Below, piece after piece: positions 31,216-37,910 of a stretch of 37,910 nucleotides of DNA. The notes under the pieces are model-generated. The model had not been told where the DNA came from. It saw only the letters and a program-made list of their open reading frames with translations, and searched no databases. Position numbers and translations under genes: made by a program. Source of the stretch: Bacteroidota bacterium (GTDB lineage: Bacteria; Bacteroidota; Bacteroidia; Cytophagales; Cyclobacteriaceae); the NCBI GenBank assembly GCA_018266395.1, contig JAFEAM010000009.1, positions 67,099-105,008 of the forward strand, read 5' to 3'. Position 1 is the stretch's first letter, and each line of letters opens with the position of its first letter.

Positions 31216-33839
31216 GCCACCATCTGCAAAGCTTTGCGAATCACAGCATCCAGACCGTCCAGGTTCTTGCCGCCGGCAGTTGCAAAGAATGGCTGTCCTC
31301 CCCCGCCTCCCTGTATTTCGCGCGACAATTCCTTCACCATATTCCCTGCATGGTACTTTCCTGTCTGTAACAGCCTTTCTCCAATCATGACTGCAACCTG
31401 AGGTTTGTTATCGATGTTGGCCGCAAGAACCAAAAGGAGGTCATCAAACTGATTGCGCAATGCATAAGCAAGGTTCTTCAGGGCATCGGAAGAAGGAAGT
31501 GTAATCTTCTCTATGATCTGTGTCTTATCATTCTGCTTTATGGCTCCGGCGATTAGAGCCTCACGGAGCTGATTTGTGCGTTCCAGATGCAATTCTTCCA
31601 ATCTCTTTTCCAGGGAATGACGTTCTTCAATCAGATGCTGCAGCGAGGCCACAGGATCCCTGGGACTTTTCAAAAGTGATTTTACAGCTGAAATAAGTGT
31701 GATGGTTCCGTTTACATAGCTTTCTGCCCCCTCTCCCGTCACCGCCTCAATGCGCCGGACGCCAGCAGCTACTGAACTCTCGGAAATGATCTTGAAGAAC
31801 CCGATGCTGCCGGTTGCAGGGACATGGGTCCCTCCGCAGAGTTCAACTGAATAGGACGGGTCAAAAGTTATCACCCGCACAAACTCACCATACTTCTCGC
31901 CAAACAGCGCCATGGCTCCCATGGATTTTGCTTTCTCGATCGGCACATTCCGTTGTTCAGAGAGCGTCACATTCTCGCGTATCTTATCATTAACGATCGA
32001 CTCGACTTTTGCAATTTCCTCATCGGTCATGGCAGCAAAATGCGAAAAGTCGAAGCGCAATACCTTTTCATTTACAAGTGAACCCTTCTGCTCAACGTGC
32101 TTGCCAAGCACCAACCGCAGAGCGGCGTGCAGCAGGTGTGTGGCCGAATGATTCCTCATGGTCTGGCGCCTTTTCCTGGCATCAACTACAAGTTGAAACT
32201 CGGATTCCTTGTCGGTTGGAAGCTTCTCCGCGAGGTGAATAATCAAGTCATTCTCCCTGCGCGTGTCGATTATCTCAATCTTCTCCGAATTGGACCGGGC
32301 AATACCGGTGTCCCCGACCTGGCCGCCGCTCTCCGCATAAAACGGTGTTCTGTCAAAGACCAGTTGGAACAATTCCTTGTTCTTTTGCCTTACTGTACGG
32401 TAGCGCACCAGCCTGGAAGCTGTTTCCAGAAATTCGTATCCTACAAACTCAGGTTTCTCAGCCTCGCGTACATTGATCCAGTCTCCGGTCTCCTTTGCAG
32501 CATCGGCCCTTGACCTGGACTTCTGCAGGGCCATTTCATCCTTGAAACCCTTTTCGTCAATTGACAATCCCTTTTCACGGGCTATGAGAGACGTAAGGTC
32601 AAAGGGGAATCCAAACGTATCGTACAGTTCAAATGCTTTTGGGCTCGGAAGAACCTTCTCGTTCCTCTGCATGGCCTCGTCGGTAAACTGCTCAATCCGG
32701 CGGAGACCATTTTCCAATGTTTTGAGAAAAGACTGCTCTTCTTCGTGAATAACTCTCGAAACAAATTCCTCCTGCAGGTGAAGTTCAGGGAATACATCCT
32801 TCATCTGCAATGCCAGCAAGGGTACAAGGCGATGCATGAACGGCTCCTTGAAGCCGAGATAGGAGAATCCGTATCGCACAGCCCTGCGAAGAATACGTCG
32901 AATCACATAGCCGGCTCCGGTATTGGAGGGCAACTGCCCATCCGCAATAGCAAACGATACTGCCCGCACGTGATCAGCCATTACCCGGATGGCCACATCC
33001 TTCTTCACATCTTCCCCGTAGGTGGCCTGCGCGTGAAGGGCAATGAAATCCATCAGCGGCCTGAATACATCCGTATCGTAATTGGAGGTCTTTCCCTGAA
33101 TTGCCATGCACAGGCGTTCAAAGCCCATGCCTGTATCCACATGTTTTTCCGGCAGCGGTTCGAGTGCACCCGAGGCGAGGCGGTTAAACTGTATGAATAC
33201 CAGATTCCAGATTTCGATTACCTGCGGATGGTCAGCATTGACCAACTCCCTGCCTGCCTTCTTTTTTATTTCTTCCTCAGATCTGAGATCTATATGTACT
33301 TCTGAGCAGGGACCACACGGGCCTGACTCTCCCATTTCCCAAAAGTTATCCTTCTTTTTACCATACAGGATCTTCTCGGGCGCCACATGCAGCTTCCAAA
33401 GTTGCTCTGCCTCGTCGTCGGCGGGTAATTTGTCAGTCACATCTCCGCCAAAGACCGTCACATACAGCCGGTCCTTCGGAAGTTGGTAGACAACCGTGAG
33501 CAATTCCCAGGCCCATGCAATGGCCTCCTTCTTAAAGTAGTCACCGAACGACCAGTTCCCCAGCATTTCGAACATCGTATGGTGATAGGTATCAAGGCCT
33601 ACATCTTCAAGATCATTATGCTTGCCGCTAACCCGCAGGCACTTCTGCGTATCTGCAACTCTCTTATAGGTAGGAACACTGTTACCGAGGAAATTATCCT
33701 TGAACTGCACCATCCCGGAGTTCGTGAAGAGCAAGGTGGGGTCATTTTTGAGTACGAGGGGTGCCGAGGGTACGATCTGATGACCCTTGCTTCTGAAAAA
33801 GTCCAGGAATTTCCGTCTGATAATCGCTGCGTCCATCAT
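31212..33839 (-). CDS. alaS: Alanyl-tRNA synthetase
   Basis: 875 residues (a second ATG one codon later, at 33836, is equally plausible). The class II catalytic core is at about 1-250 (FFRSKGHQIVPSAPLVLKND, LLFTNSGMVQFKDNFLG). The editing domain carries HSATHLLHAALR and the distal CGGTH near residue 670. A short coiled coil and a glycine-rich C-Ala domain with GGGGGQPFFATAGG end the protein. It charges tRNA-Ala and clears Ser/Gly mischarging. It heads the alaS-gatB-tlpA transcript. Confidence 0.98.
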   Translation of the reverse strand: MMDAAIIRRKFLDFFRSKGHQIVPSAPLVLKNDPTLLFTNSGMVQFKDNFLGNSVPTYKRVADTQKCLRVSGKHNDLEDVGLDTYHHTMFEMLGNWSFGDYFKKEAIAWAWELLTVVYQLPKDRLYVTVFGGDVTDKLPADDEAEQLWKLHVAPEKILYGKKKDNFWEMGESGPCGPCSEVHIDLRSEEEIKKKAGRELVNADHPQVIEIWNLVFIQFNRLASGALEPLPEKHVDTGMGFERLCMAIQGKTSNYDTDVFRPLMDFIALHAQATYGEDVKKDVAIRVMADHVRAVSFAIADGQLPSNTGAGYVIRRILRRAVRYGFSYLGFKEPFMHRLVPLLALQMKDVFPELHLQEEFVSRVIHEEEQSFLKTLENGLRRIEQFTDEAMQRNEKVLPSPKAFELYDTFGFPFDLTSLIAREKGLSIDEKGFKDEMALQKSRSRADAAKETGDWINVREAEKPEFVGYEFLETASRLVRYRTVRQKNKELFQLVFDRTPFYAESGGQVGDTGIARSNSEKIEIIDTRRENDLIIHLAEKLPTDKESEFQLVVDARKRRQTMRNHSATHLLHAALRLVLGKHVEQKGSLVNEKVLRFDFSHFAAMTDEEIAKVESIVNDKIRENVTLSEQRNVPIEKAKSMGAMALFGEKYGEFVRVITFDPSYSVELCGGTHVPATGSIGFFKIISESSVAAGVRRIEAVTGEGAESYVNGTITLISAVKSLLKSPRDPVASLQHLIEERHSLEKRLEELHLERTNQLREALIAGAIKQNDKTQIIEKITLPSSDALKNLAYALRNQFDDLLLVLAANIDNKPQVAVMIGERLLQTGKYHAGNMVKELSREIQGGGGGQPFFATAGGKNLDGLDAVIRKALQMVA

Positions 33840-33858
33840 GAAAGTTCAATACAAGGGG

Positions 33859-33866
33859 CAAATTTA
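33859..33866 (-). promoter_or_regulatory. Promoter of the alaS operon
   Basis: Minus-strand TAAATTTG fits TAnnTTTG exactly. The -33 candidate TTTCC (33889-33893) is about 22 bases upstream, slightly long. The predicted leader is roughly 12-15 bases. Confidence 0.45.
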
Positions 33867-34114
33867 ACCATGGGGCGCTATTATGGAAGGAAATACAGTC
33901 TGTTGGGACGTGGATCATCATCCAATCTTGCCAGTAACCAGCGCGATTACCGAATTGGTCAATCTATCTTCATGTACCTTCACCCGGAGTTTAGACTGAT
34001 TATATAACCAAGCTGATTACCATGGTATTGCAAATGTGAAATTCCACTTTTTTATTGTTGACATCTTGTAGATGAAATATCATCAGCGACTTTGCTTGGA
34101 GAATAAAAGAATTG

Positions 34115-34122
34115 CTACTTTG
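34115..34122 (+). promoter_or_regulatory. Possible promoter of merR-dprA
   Basis: CTACTTTG resembles TAnnTTTG, and TTTG at 34091-34094 sits 20 bases upstream. The leader would be about 35 bases to the ATG at 34165. Confidence 0.4.
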
Positions 34123-34164
34123 CATCAGTCGTTAAACACCACCAGGAATAACCGGCAATTCTGC

Positions 34165-34503
34165 ATGGCCTATCGGGAGAAAGAGATTGAAAAACTATAT
34201 TACTCAATCGGCGAAGTTGCCGAGCAGTTTAGTGTAGCCCCGTCCTTAATCCGATTCTGGGAAACTGAATTCGACATCCTCCAACCAAAGAAGAACCGCA
34301 AAGGCAACCGTCAATTTACCCGTGAGGACATTGACCAGATCCGGCTCATCTATCACCTGGTCAAAGAAAAGGGGTTCACCCTTAGCGGTGCCAAGGAAAT
34401 GCTGAAAAATGACTCCATCGCCATAAAAGACAAGATGGAGCTGATCGATTCCCTGAAATCAATCAGGAAATTCCTCATCGAGGTACGCGACAAATTGCAA
34501 TAA
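34165..34503 (+). CDS. MerR-family transcriptional regulator
   Basis: 112 residues from the ATG at 34165. An in-frame ATG at 34072 would add 31 residues lying across the proposed promoter, so it is rejected. The winged helix starts at YYSIGEVAEQFSVAPSLIRF, followed by WETEFDILQPKKNRKGNRQF and the second helical part REDIDQIRLIYHLVKEKGFT. A short C-terminal coiled coil should dimerise it. No metal-binding Cys is present. It precedes dprA by 25 bases. Its target is unknown; a MerR protein of this short type is common in Bacteroidota near alaS. Confidence 0.93.
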   Translation: MAYREKEIEKLYYSIGEVAEQFSVAPSLIRFWETEFDILQPKKNRKGNRQFTREDIDQIRLIYHLVKEKGFTLSGAKEMLKNDSIAIKDKMELIDSLKSIRKFLIEVRDKLQ

Positions 34504-34528
34504 AATCCCCTTCCTTTCCTTCCAGATA

Positions 34529-35683
34529 ATGTTACCGCCGAAAAAGCGGCCAGTTAAGTCTTTGTCCATGGAAGAAGAAAGAGTTGCCATGATGGCCTTG
34601 CACTTGCTGACAGGGGTAGGCGATGTACTCCTGAAGCAGCTTGTGAGTTACTGTGGGTCTGCCGCAGAGGTTTTCAGACAATCCTCTCATCGTCTGAATC
34701 AGATCCCCGGCATTGGCCCCGGTACCACGAAAGCCATTCGAAAGGGACAGACTTTTGAAGAGGCTCGTCGCATACTTGAGAAAGCTGCCAAGGAGGAAAC
34801 CGCGGTTTATTTCTATACCGACAAGAATTATCCTCAGCGGCTGAAGCTTATAGAGGATGCACCAGCAGTTCTATTTGTGAAGGGGAATATCAACCTCAAC
34901 CACAGAAAAACGGTTGGCATTGTAGGAACGCGTGAGGCCACAGCTTACGGAAGGGATCAGGTGGAAAAGATAGTGGAAGAGTTGTTGCCTCACCAGCCGT
35001 TGATTCTCAGTGGGCTGGCGTACGGAATTGATATTCACGCCCACAAGACTGCTCTAAAACGTAACCTGATGACCGCCGCCGTATTGGGAAGTGGCATTGA
35101 CGTAATCTATCCTTCAGTTCATGCTGAGACAGCCAGAAAAATGCTGAACCAGGGAGGACTCATCACTGAAAACCTGTTTGGCGCCAAGCCCGACGCACAC
35201 AATTTTCCCGCAAGAAACCGCGTGATCGCAGGCATGTGCGATGTCCTGATTGTTGTAGAAGCCGCACAAAAGGGTGGTGCGCTCATCACGGCCGAGATCG
35301 CGAACAGTTACAACAAGGACGTCTTCGCAGTGCCTGGAAACCTTGGGCAGAAGTATTCAGAGGGGACCAATTGGCTTATCAAAACACACAAGGCTCACCT
35401 GCTCACCGGCATCAAAGACCTGGAATACATAATGCGATGGGACAACCAGGCCGAGACTGCCCCATCTCAATTGTCGCTGGAACTTGCACTGGCTTCTCCG
35501 GAAGAATTGACTATTCTGCGTGTCCTCAAGGATGGATCCGGCCAGCAGCCATTTGACGAAATAGTCTTCCGATCAGGTTATTCCCACGGCATGACTGCCT
35601 CTCTCTTACTTTCACTCGAACTTAAGAATATGGTTCAGACTCTTCCGGGAAAGCAGTATCGCCTAAGAGGTCATATCGGTTGA
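34529..35683 (+). CDS. dprA: DNA-processing protein A (Rossmann-fold ssDNA-binding)
   Basis: 384 residues. An N-terminal helix-hairpin-helix region (LTGVGDVLLKQLVSYCGSAA, IPGIGPGTTKAI) leads into the DprA/Smf Rossmann core at about 95-305, with GIVGTREATAYG, ILSGLAYGIDIHAHKTAL, VLGSGIDVIYP, FPARNRVIAG and KGGALITAEIA. A C-terminal winged-helix domain (about 325-382) follows. DprA loads RecA onto incoming single-stranded DNA during transformation. The 3' end overlaps the convergent HMG-CoA lyase gene by 21 bases. Other competence genes are not in the window. Confidence 0.96.
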   Translation: MLPPKKRPVKSLSMEEERVAMMALHLLTGVGDVLLKQLVSYCGSAAEVFRQSSHRLNQIPGIGPGTTKAIRKGQTFEEARRILEKAAKEETAVYFYTDKNYPQRLKLIEDAPAVLFVKGNINLNHRKTVGIVGTREATAYGRDQVEKIVEELLPHQPLILSGLAYGIDIHAHKTALKRNLMTAAVLGSGIDVIYPSVHAETARKMLNQGGLITENLFGAKPDAHNFPARNRVIAGMCDVLIVVEAAQKGGALITAEIANSYNKDVFAVPGNLGQKYSEGTNWLIKTHKAHLLTGIKDLEYIMRWDNQAETAPSQLSLELALASPEELTILRVLKDGSGQQPFDEIVFRSGYSHGMTASLLLSLELKNMVQTLPGKQYRLRGHIG

Positions 35684-36526
35684 CAGAAAGATCCCATCAG
35701 CAAGGAGCATAGCCTCTGAAAGAGCGTGGCTGTTCAATAGAGGGAGATCTGATTTGGAATTAAGGTAGTCGATCAGAACTTCCATCGGCACATTGCCAAC
35801 CAGTTCATCTTCGGCCATCGGGCAACCGCCAAATCCCTTCAGCGCGCCGTCAAATCTCCTGCATCCTGCTGAGTAAGCGGCGTCGATTTTATCCCATGCC
35901 ATATCACGTGTAGCGTGCAGATGAACTCCAAGTTCAACGGTAGGGAAGTCTCCACGGAGTTGGCTAAAGAGGTTGTGAACACTTTCTGGTGAAGCCATTC
36001 CCACAGTGTCAGCAAGGGAAACCGTTTCCAGACCCATTGTTTTCAGAATATCGACAAACCGGGATACCACTTCAGGACCGTATGGATCTCCATAGGGGTT
36101 TCCAAAACCCATACTGAGATACACCACAATCTTCTTCCCGGCGCCAAGCGTCAATTCTTTCATTTCGTCCAACATCGAGAGCGCTGCACCGATGGATTTG
36201 TTGGTATTTCGCTGTTGAAATGTTTCGGAAAGTGAGAGGGGAAATCCGATATCGTCTACAAGAGGCTGCGCAACAGCGGCCTCTGCTCCTCTCATATTGG
36301 CTACAATGGCCAGGAGACGCGTGCTGGTCCCCTCTTTTTTCAGTCTTCCGAAGACTTCCGAGGTATCCTGCATTTGAGGGATGGCTTTGGGTGAAACAAA
36401 GCTTCCAGCATCCAGAGTATGAAAGCCGACTTTGAGGAGTTGGTTCAGGTACCGGACTTTCTGATCAGTGGGAATGAAGTACGAAAGCCCCTGCATGGCG
36501 TCTCTCGGGCATTCAATCAGCTTCAT
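35663..36526 (-). CDS. Hydroxymethylglutaryl-CoA lyase family protein
   Basis: 287 residues, a DRE-TIM metallolyase barrel. The start (LIECPRDAMQGLSYFIPTDQ) corresponds to the metal-binding EVxxRDG-like motif, here CPRDAMQG. HLHATRDMAWDKIDAAYSAG holds the metal His pair, and GALKGFGGCPMAEDELVGNV carries the Cys-loop GGCP of HMG-CoA lyases. The likely reaction is cleavage of HMG-CoA to acetoacetate and acetyl-CoA in leucine degradation. Other leucine genes are not adjacent. Confidence 0.88.
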   Translation of the reverse strand: MKLIECPRDAMQGLSYFIPTDQKVRYLNQLLKVGFHTLDAGSFVSPKAIPQMQDTSEVFGRLKKEGTSTRLLAIVANMRGAEAAVAQPLVDDIGFPLSLSETFQQRNTNKSIGAALSMLDEMKELTLGAGKKIVVYLSMGFGNPYGDPYGPEVVSRFVDILKTMGLETVSLADTVGMASPESVHNLFSQLRGDFPTVELGVHLHATRDMAWDKIDAAYSAGCRRFDGALKGFGGCPMAEDELVGNVPMEVLIDYLNSKSDLPLLNSHALSEAMLLADGIFLSTDMTS

Positions 36527-36625
36527 CCTGCTAAGTTATAAAACCAGAGGAAGAAACCGGGATAAAGCCATTGGCAGTGTTGTTTCATTTACAATGCCGA
36601 TTTATTTCATTTCCTTCGCTTTGAT

Positions 36626-37648
36626 ATGCTGCACATCGAGGAAAATGTATCACTGGCTTCCCTGAATACCTTCGGGATCGAAGTGAAAGCAAAATACTTC
36701 GTCTCGATTTACAACGAGTCCGATCTCCTCGAACTATTGAAGCTTCCCCTTTGGAAGAGTCAACCGGTATTGATCCTCGGTGGAGGCAGCAACATTCTTT
36801 TTACAAGGGATTTCGATGGTATCGTGGTGCAATCGTGCATCAAGGGACTGGAAATACAGGAAGAGAACGAGTCTGAAGTGTGGTTGCGTGCAGGTGCCGG
36901 GGAGTCCTGGCATGGTCTGGTCATGCACTGCGTCGGTAAGGGATGGGGAGGAATAGAGAATTTATCACTAATCCCCGGCACTGCAGGTGCTGCTCCAATC
37001 CAAAACATCGGTGCGTATGGAGTTGAGCTCAAAGACGTGCTCGAGTCTGTTGATGGAGTTCACCTGGAGCAAGGAACCCATCTCCATTTGAGTGCGGAAG
37101 AATGCCAGTTTGGATACCGTGAAAGCATCTTCAAGCATCAACTCCAGAAAATTTTTTTTATCTCAAGTATTACTTTAAGGTTGACCAAAAAAAATCACAT
37201 TCTTCACACAGAATATGGCGCCATACATGACGTTCTCGAGAGGCGAAACATCAGGACACCAGGCATTCGTGATGTGAGTGATGCTGTCATCAGCATCCGT
37301 CGCAGCAAATTGCCTGATCCTGCCGAACTAGGTAATGCAGGAAGCTTCTTCAAGAACCCCACTGTGAGTGATGAAGTGCTTGAAAGGCTGAAACGGGCCC
37401 ACCCTGCAATACCATACTATCCTTTTGATAATCAACAATTTAAAATAGCCGCGGGATGGCTCATTGAACAGTGCGGATGGAAAGGAAAAAGGATCGGATC
37501 AGTCGGCGTACATGTCAACCAATCACTTGTACTAGTCAACTACGGAAGAGCAAACGGGAAAGAAATTTTACAACTCGCCAACTCTATTCAGAGAGATGTA
37601 GAGCAAAAATTCGGCATCACTTTGAAGATGGAAGTAAATATTTTCTGA
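36626..37648 (+). CDS. murB: UDP-N-acetylenolpyruvoylglucosamine reductase
   Basis: 340 residues, matching the length of the E. coli (type I) enzyme. FAD-binding motifs: ILGGGSNILFTRDFDGIVVQ, LSLIPGTAGAAPIQNIGAYG and FGYRESIFK with the catalytic Arg region. The proton-donor Ser lies in LGNAGSFFKNP near residue 235, and the terminal catalytic Glu is probably Glu336 in KMEVNIF. It completes UDP-MurNAc synthesis for peptidoglycan. It is divergent from the HMG-CoA lyase gene with a 99-base gap. Confidence 0.97.
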   Translation: MLHIEENVSLASLNTFGIEVKAKYFVSIYNESDLLELLKLPLWKSQPVLILGGGSNILFTRDFDGIVVQSCIKGLEIQEENESEVWLRAGAGESWHGLVMHCVGKGWGGIENLSLIPGTAGAAPIQNIGAYGVELKDVLESVDGVHLEQGTHLHLSAEECQFGYRESIFKHQLQKIFFISSITLRLTKKNHILHTEYGAIHDVLERRNIRTPGIRDVSDAVISIRRSKLPDPAELGNAGSFFKNPTVSDEVLERLKRAHPAIPYYPFDNQQFKIAAGWLIEQCGWKGKRIGSVGVHVNQSLVLVNYGRANGKEILQLANSIQRDVEQKFGITLKMEVNIF

Positions 37649-37758
37649 GTGCGCATGATGAAGGAAGTGATGATCATAAAAGTGCTCTTACTTACTACTA
37701 GATTTTTTCTCACTTCAAAAAAAAATCGGAAAAATTTTTGTGAATAAATATTTTATTA

Positions 37759-37766
37759 TACCTTCG
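37759..37766 (+). promoter_or_regulatory. Promoter of the 18-residue Lys/Ala gene
   Basis: TACCTTCG is one base off TAnnTTTG, with TTTTTG ending at 37740 exactly 18 bases upstream. The leader of about 35-40 bases ends in TTAATTCACTTAAATAATT before the start. Confidence 0.5.
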
Positions 37767-37807
37767 AATACGTTTAACCAATTAATTCACTTAAATAATT
37801 AAACGCT

Positions 37808-37864
37808 ATGGCAAAAAAGGCTAAGAAGGCAGCTAAGAAAAAAGCTGCTAAGAAGAAGAAGTAA
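37808..37864 (+). CDS. 18-residue Lys/Ala microprotein (histone H1-tail-like)
   Basis: Codons from the ATG at 37808 to TAA at 37864 read MAKKAKKAAKKKAAKKKK: twelve Lys and five Ala after Met-initiated entry, with no other residue type. It is almost the same as the first residues of the 81-residue protein at 4279 (MAKKKAKKAAKKSAPKKAAK). Support for a real gene comes from a fitting promoter, a leader similar to that of 4279 and the beginning of a terminator 26 bases after the stop. It should bind nucleic acids by charge. No function is known. Confidence 0.6.
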   Translation: MAKKAKKAAKKKAAKKKK

Positions 37865-37879
37865 TTAGGTTAACCTAAT
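37864..37879. repeat. Perfect 16-bp palindrome
   Basis: ATTAGGTTAACCTAAT begins on the last base of the microprotein stop codon. A protein-binding site or a chance AT-rich palindrome are both possible. Confidence 0.6.
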
Positions 37880-37889
37880 ACTTTACAAA

Positions 37890-37910
37890 GGGGCTGTCTC
37901 AAAAGTGAGA
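37890..37910 (+). terminator. Left part of a probable terminator, cut by the window end
   Basis: GGGGCTGTCTCA, loop AAAG, then TGAGA: the five visible bases of the right arm pair exactly with TCTCA. If the arm goes on as CAGCCCC with a T run beyond 37910 it is a strong terminator. Confidence 0.55.

Larger units (their letters stand above)
33840..34164. other. 325-bp divergent intergenic region between alaS and merR
   Basis: Holds the two proposed promoters and nothing else that can be supported. A 45-codon frame at 33870-34007 overlaps the alaS promoter and is not accepted as a gene. Confidence 0.6.

Noticed and set aside
33870..34007. 45-codon frame between alaS and merR
   Set aside because: It overlaps the proposed alaS promoter, lacks a start signal and resembles nothing known; conservation would be needed.
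37890..37910. End of an insertion sequence (GGGGCTGTCTCAAAA resembles some terminal inverted repeats)
   Set aside because: A terminator is simpler, as the right arm pairs with the left for all five visible bases and lies just after a gene; more sequence would decide.

Overview
The window looks like a chromosomal segment of a Bacteroidota bacterium, most likely of the Cytophagales. The signs are families typical of that phylum: a DUF4136 lipoprotein, a DUF4159 protein, a DUF6913-like protein next to dapA, a TlpA-type lipoprotein thioredoxin, an Hc1-like mini-histone and a sphingolipid-type alpha-oxoamine synthase. Several promoters also fit the Bacteroidota pattern (TTG/TTTG about 19-20 bases upstream of TAnnTTTG), and there is little Shine-Dalgarno signal. 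No rRNA, tRNA, CRISPR array, phage or intact insertion sequence was seen.

Layout. 1-2819: a minus-strand envelope block (cut-off secreted protein, DUF4136 lipoprotein, small beta-barrel, BamA/TamA-like barrel). 2890-4140: an MFS transporter of the anion:cation symporter type. 4279-4524: a Lys/Ala/Pro histone-like protein with a strong terminator. 4586-5668: a polytopic membrane protein whose stop codon lies inside the first hairpin of a non-coding mosaic at 5655-6855. That mosaic contains about eleven related hairpins and three duplicated block types. 6901-7656: a membrane protein resembling a K+ channel with a degenerate selectivity filter. 7724-12902: a prohibitin-like protein, then a compact run of gltA, acyl-CoA-binding protein, rsmE and ligA. 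12903-14069: 1.1 kb of non-coding minisatellites with periods of 7, 11, 10 and 11 bp.

14070-15456: DUF6913-like protein and dapA. 15486-15665: Hc1-like histone. 15752-17008: alpha-oxoamine synthase (probably serine palmitoyltransferase), divergent from 17222-20712 (biotin carboxylase, DUF1015, Maf). 20673-25804: minus strand in two parts: sdaAB-tolC-hlyD, ending in a terminator, then ppa and a family 9 glycosyltransferase. 25956-26750: thyA. 26900-27778: unknown lipoprotein. 27988-28638: DUF4159. 28646-33839: alaS-gatB-tlpA, joined by ATGA overlaps. 34165-35683: merR and dprA. 35663-36526: HMG-CoA lyase. 36626-37648: murB. 37808-37864: an 18-residue Lys/Ala peptide, then half of a terminator at the window edge.

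Most genes are housekeeping: translation (alaS, gatB, rsmE), DNA maintenance and uptake (ligA, dprA, thyA, maf), cell wall and lysine (murB, dapA), lipid and acyl-CoA metabolism (accC, ACBP, oxoamine synthase, HMG-CoA lyase) and envelope proteins. The least ordinary parts are the hairpin mosaic, the helical-period minisatellites, the family of tiny Lys-rich proteins and the channel-like protein without a canonical filter.
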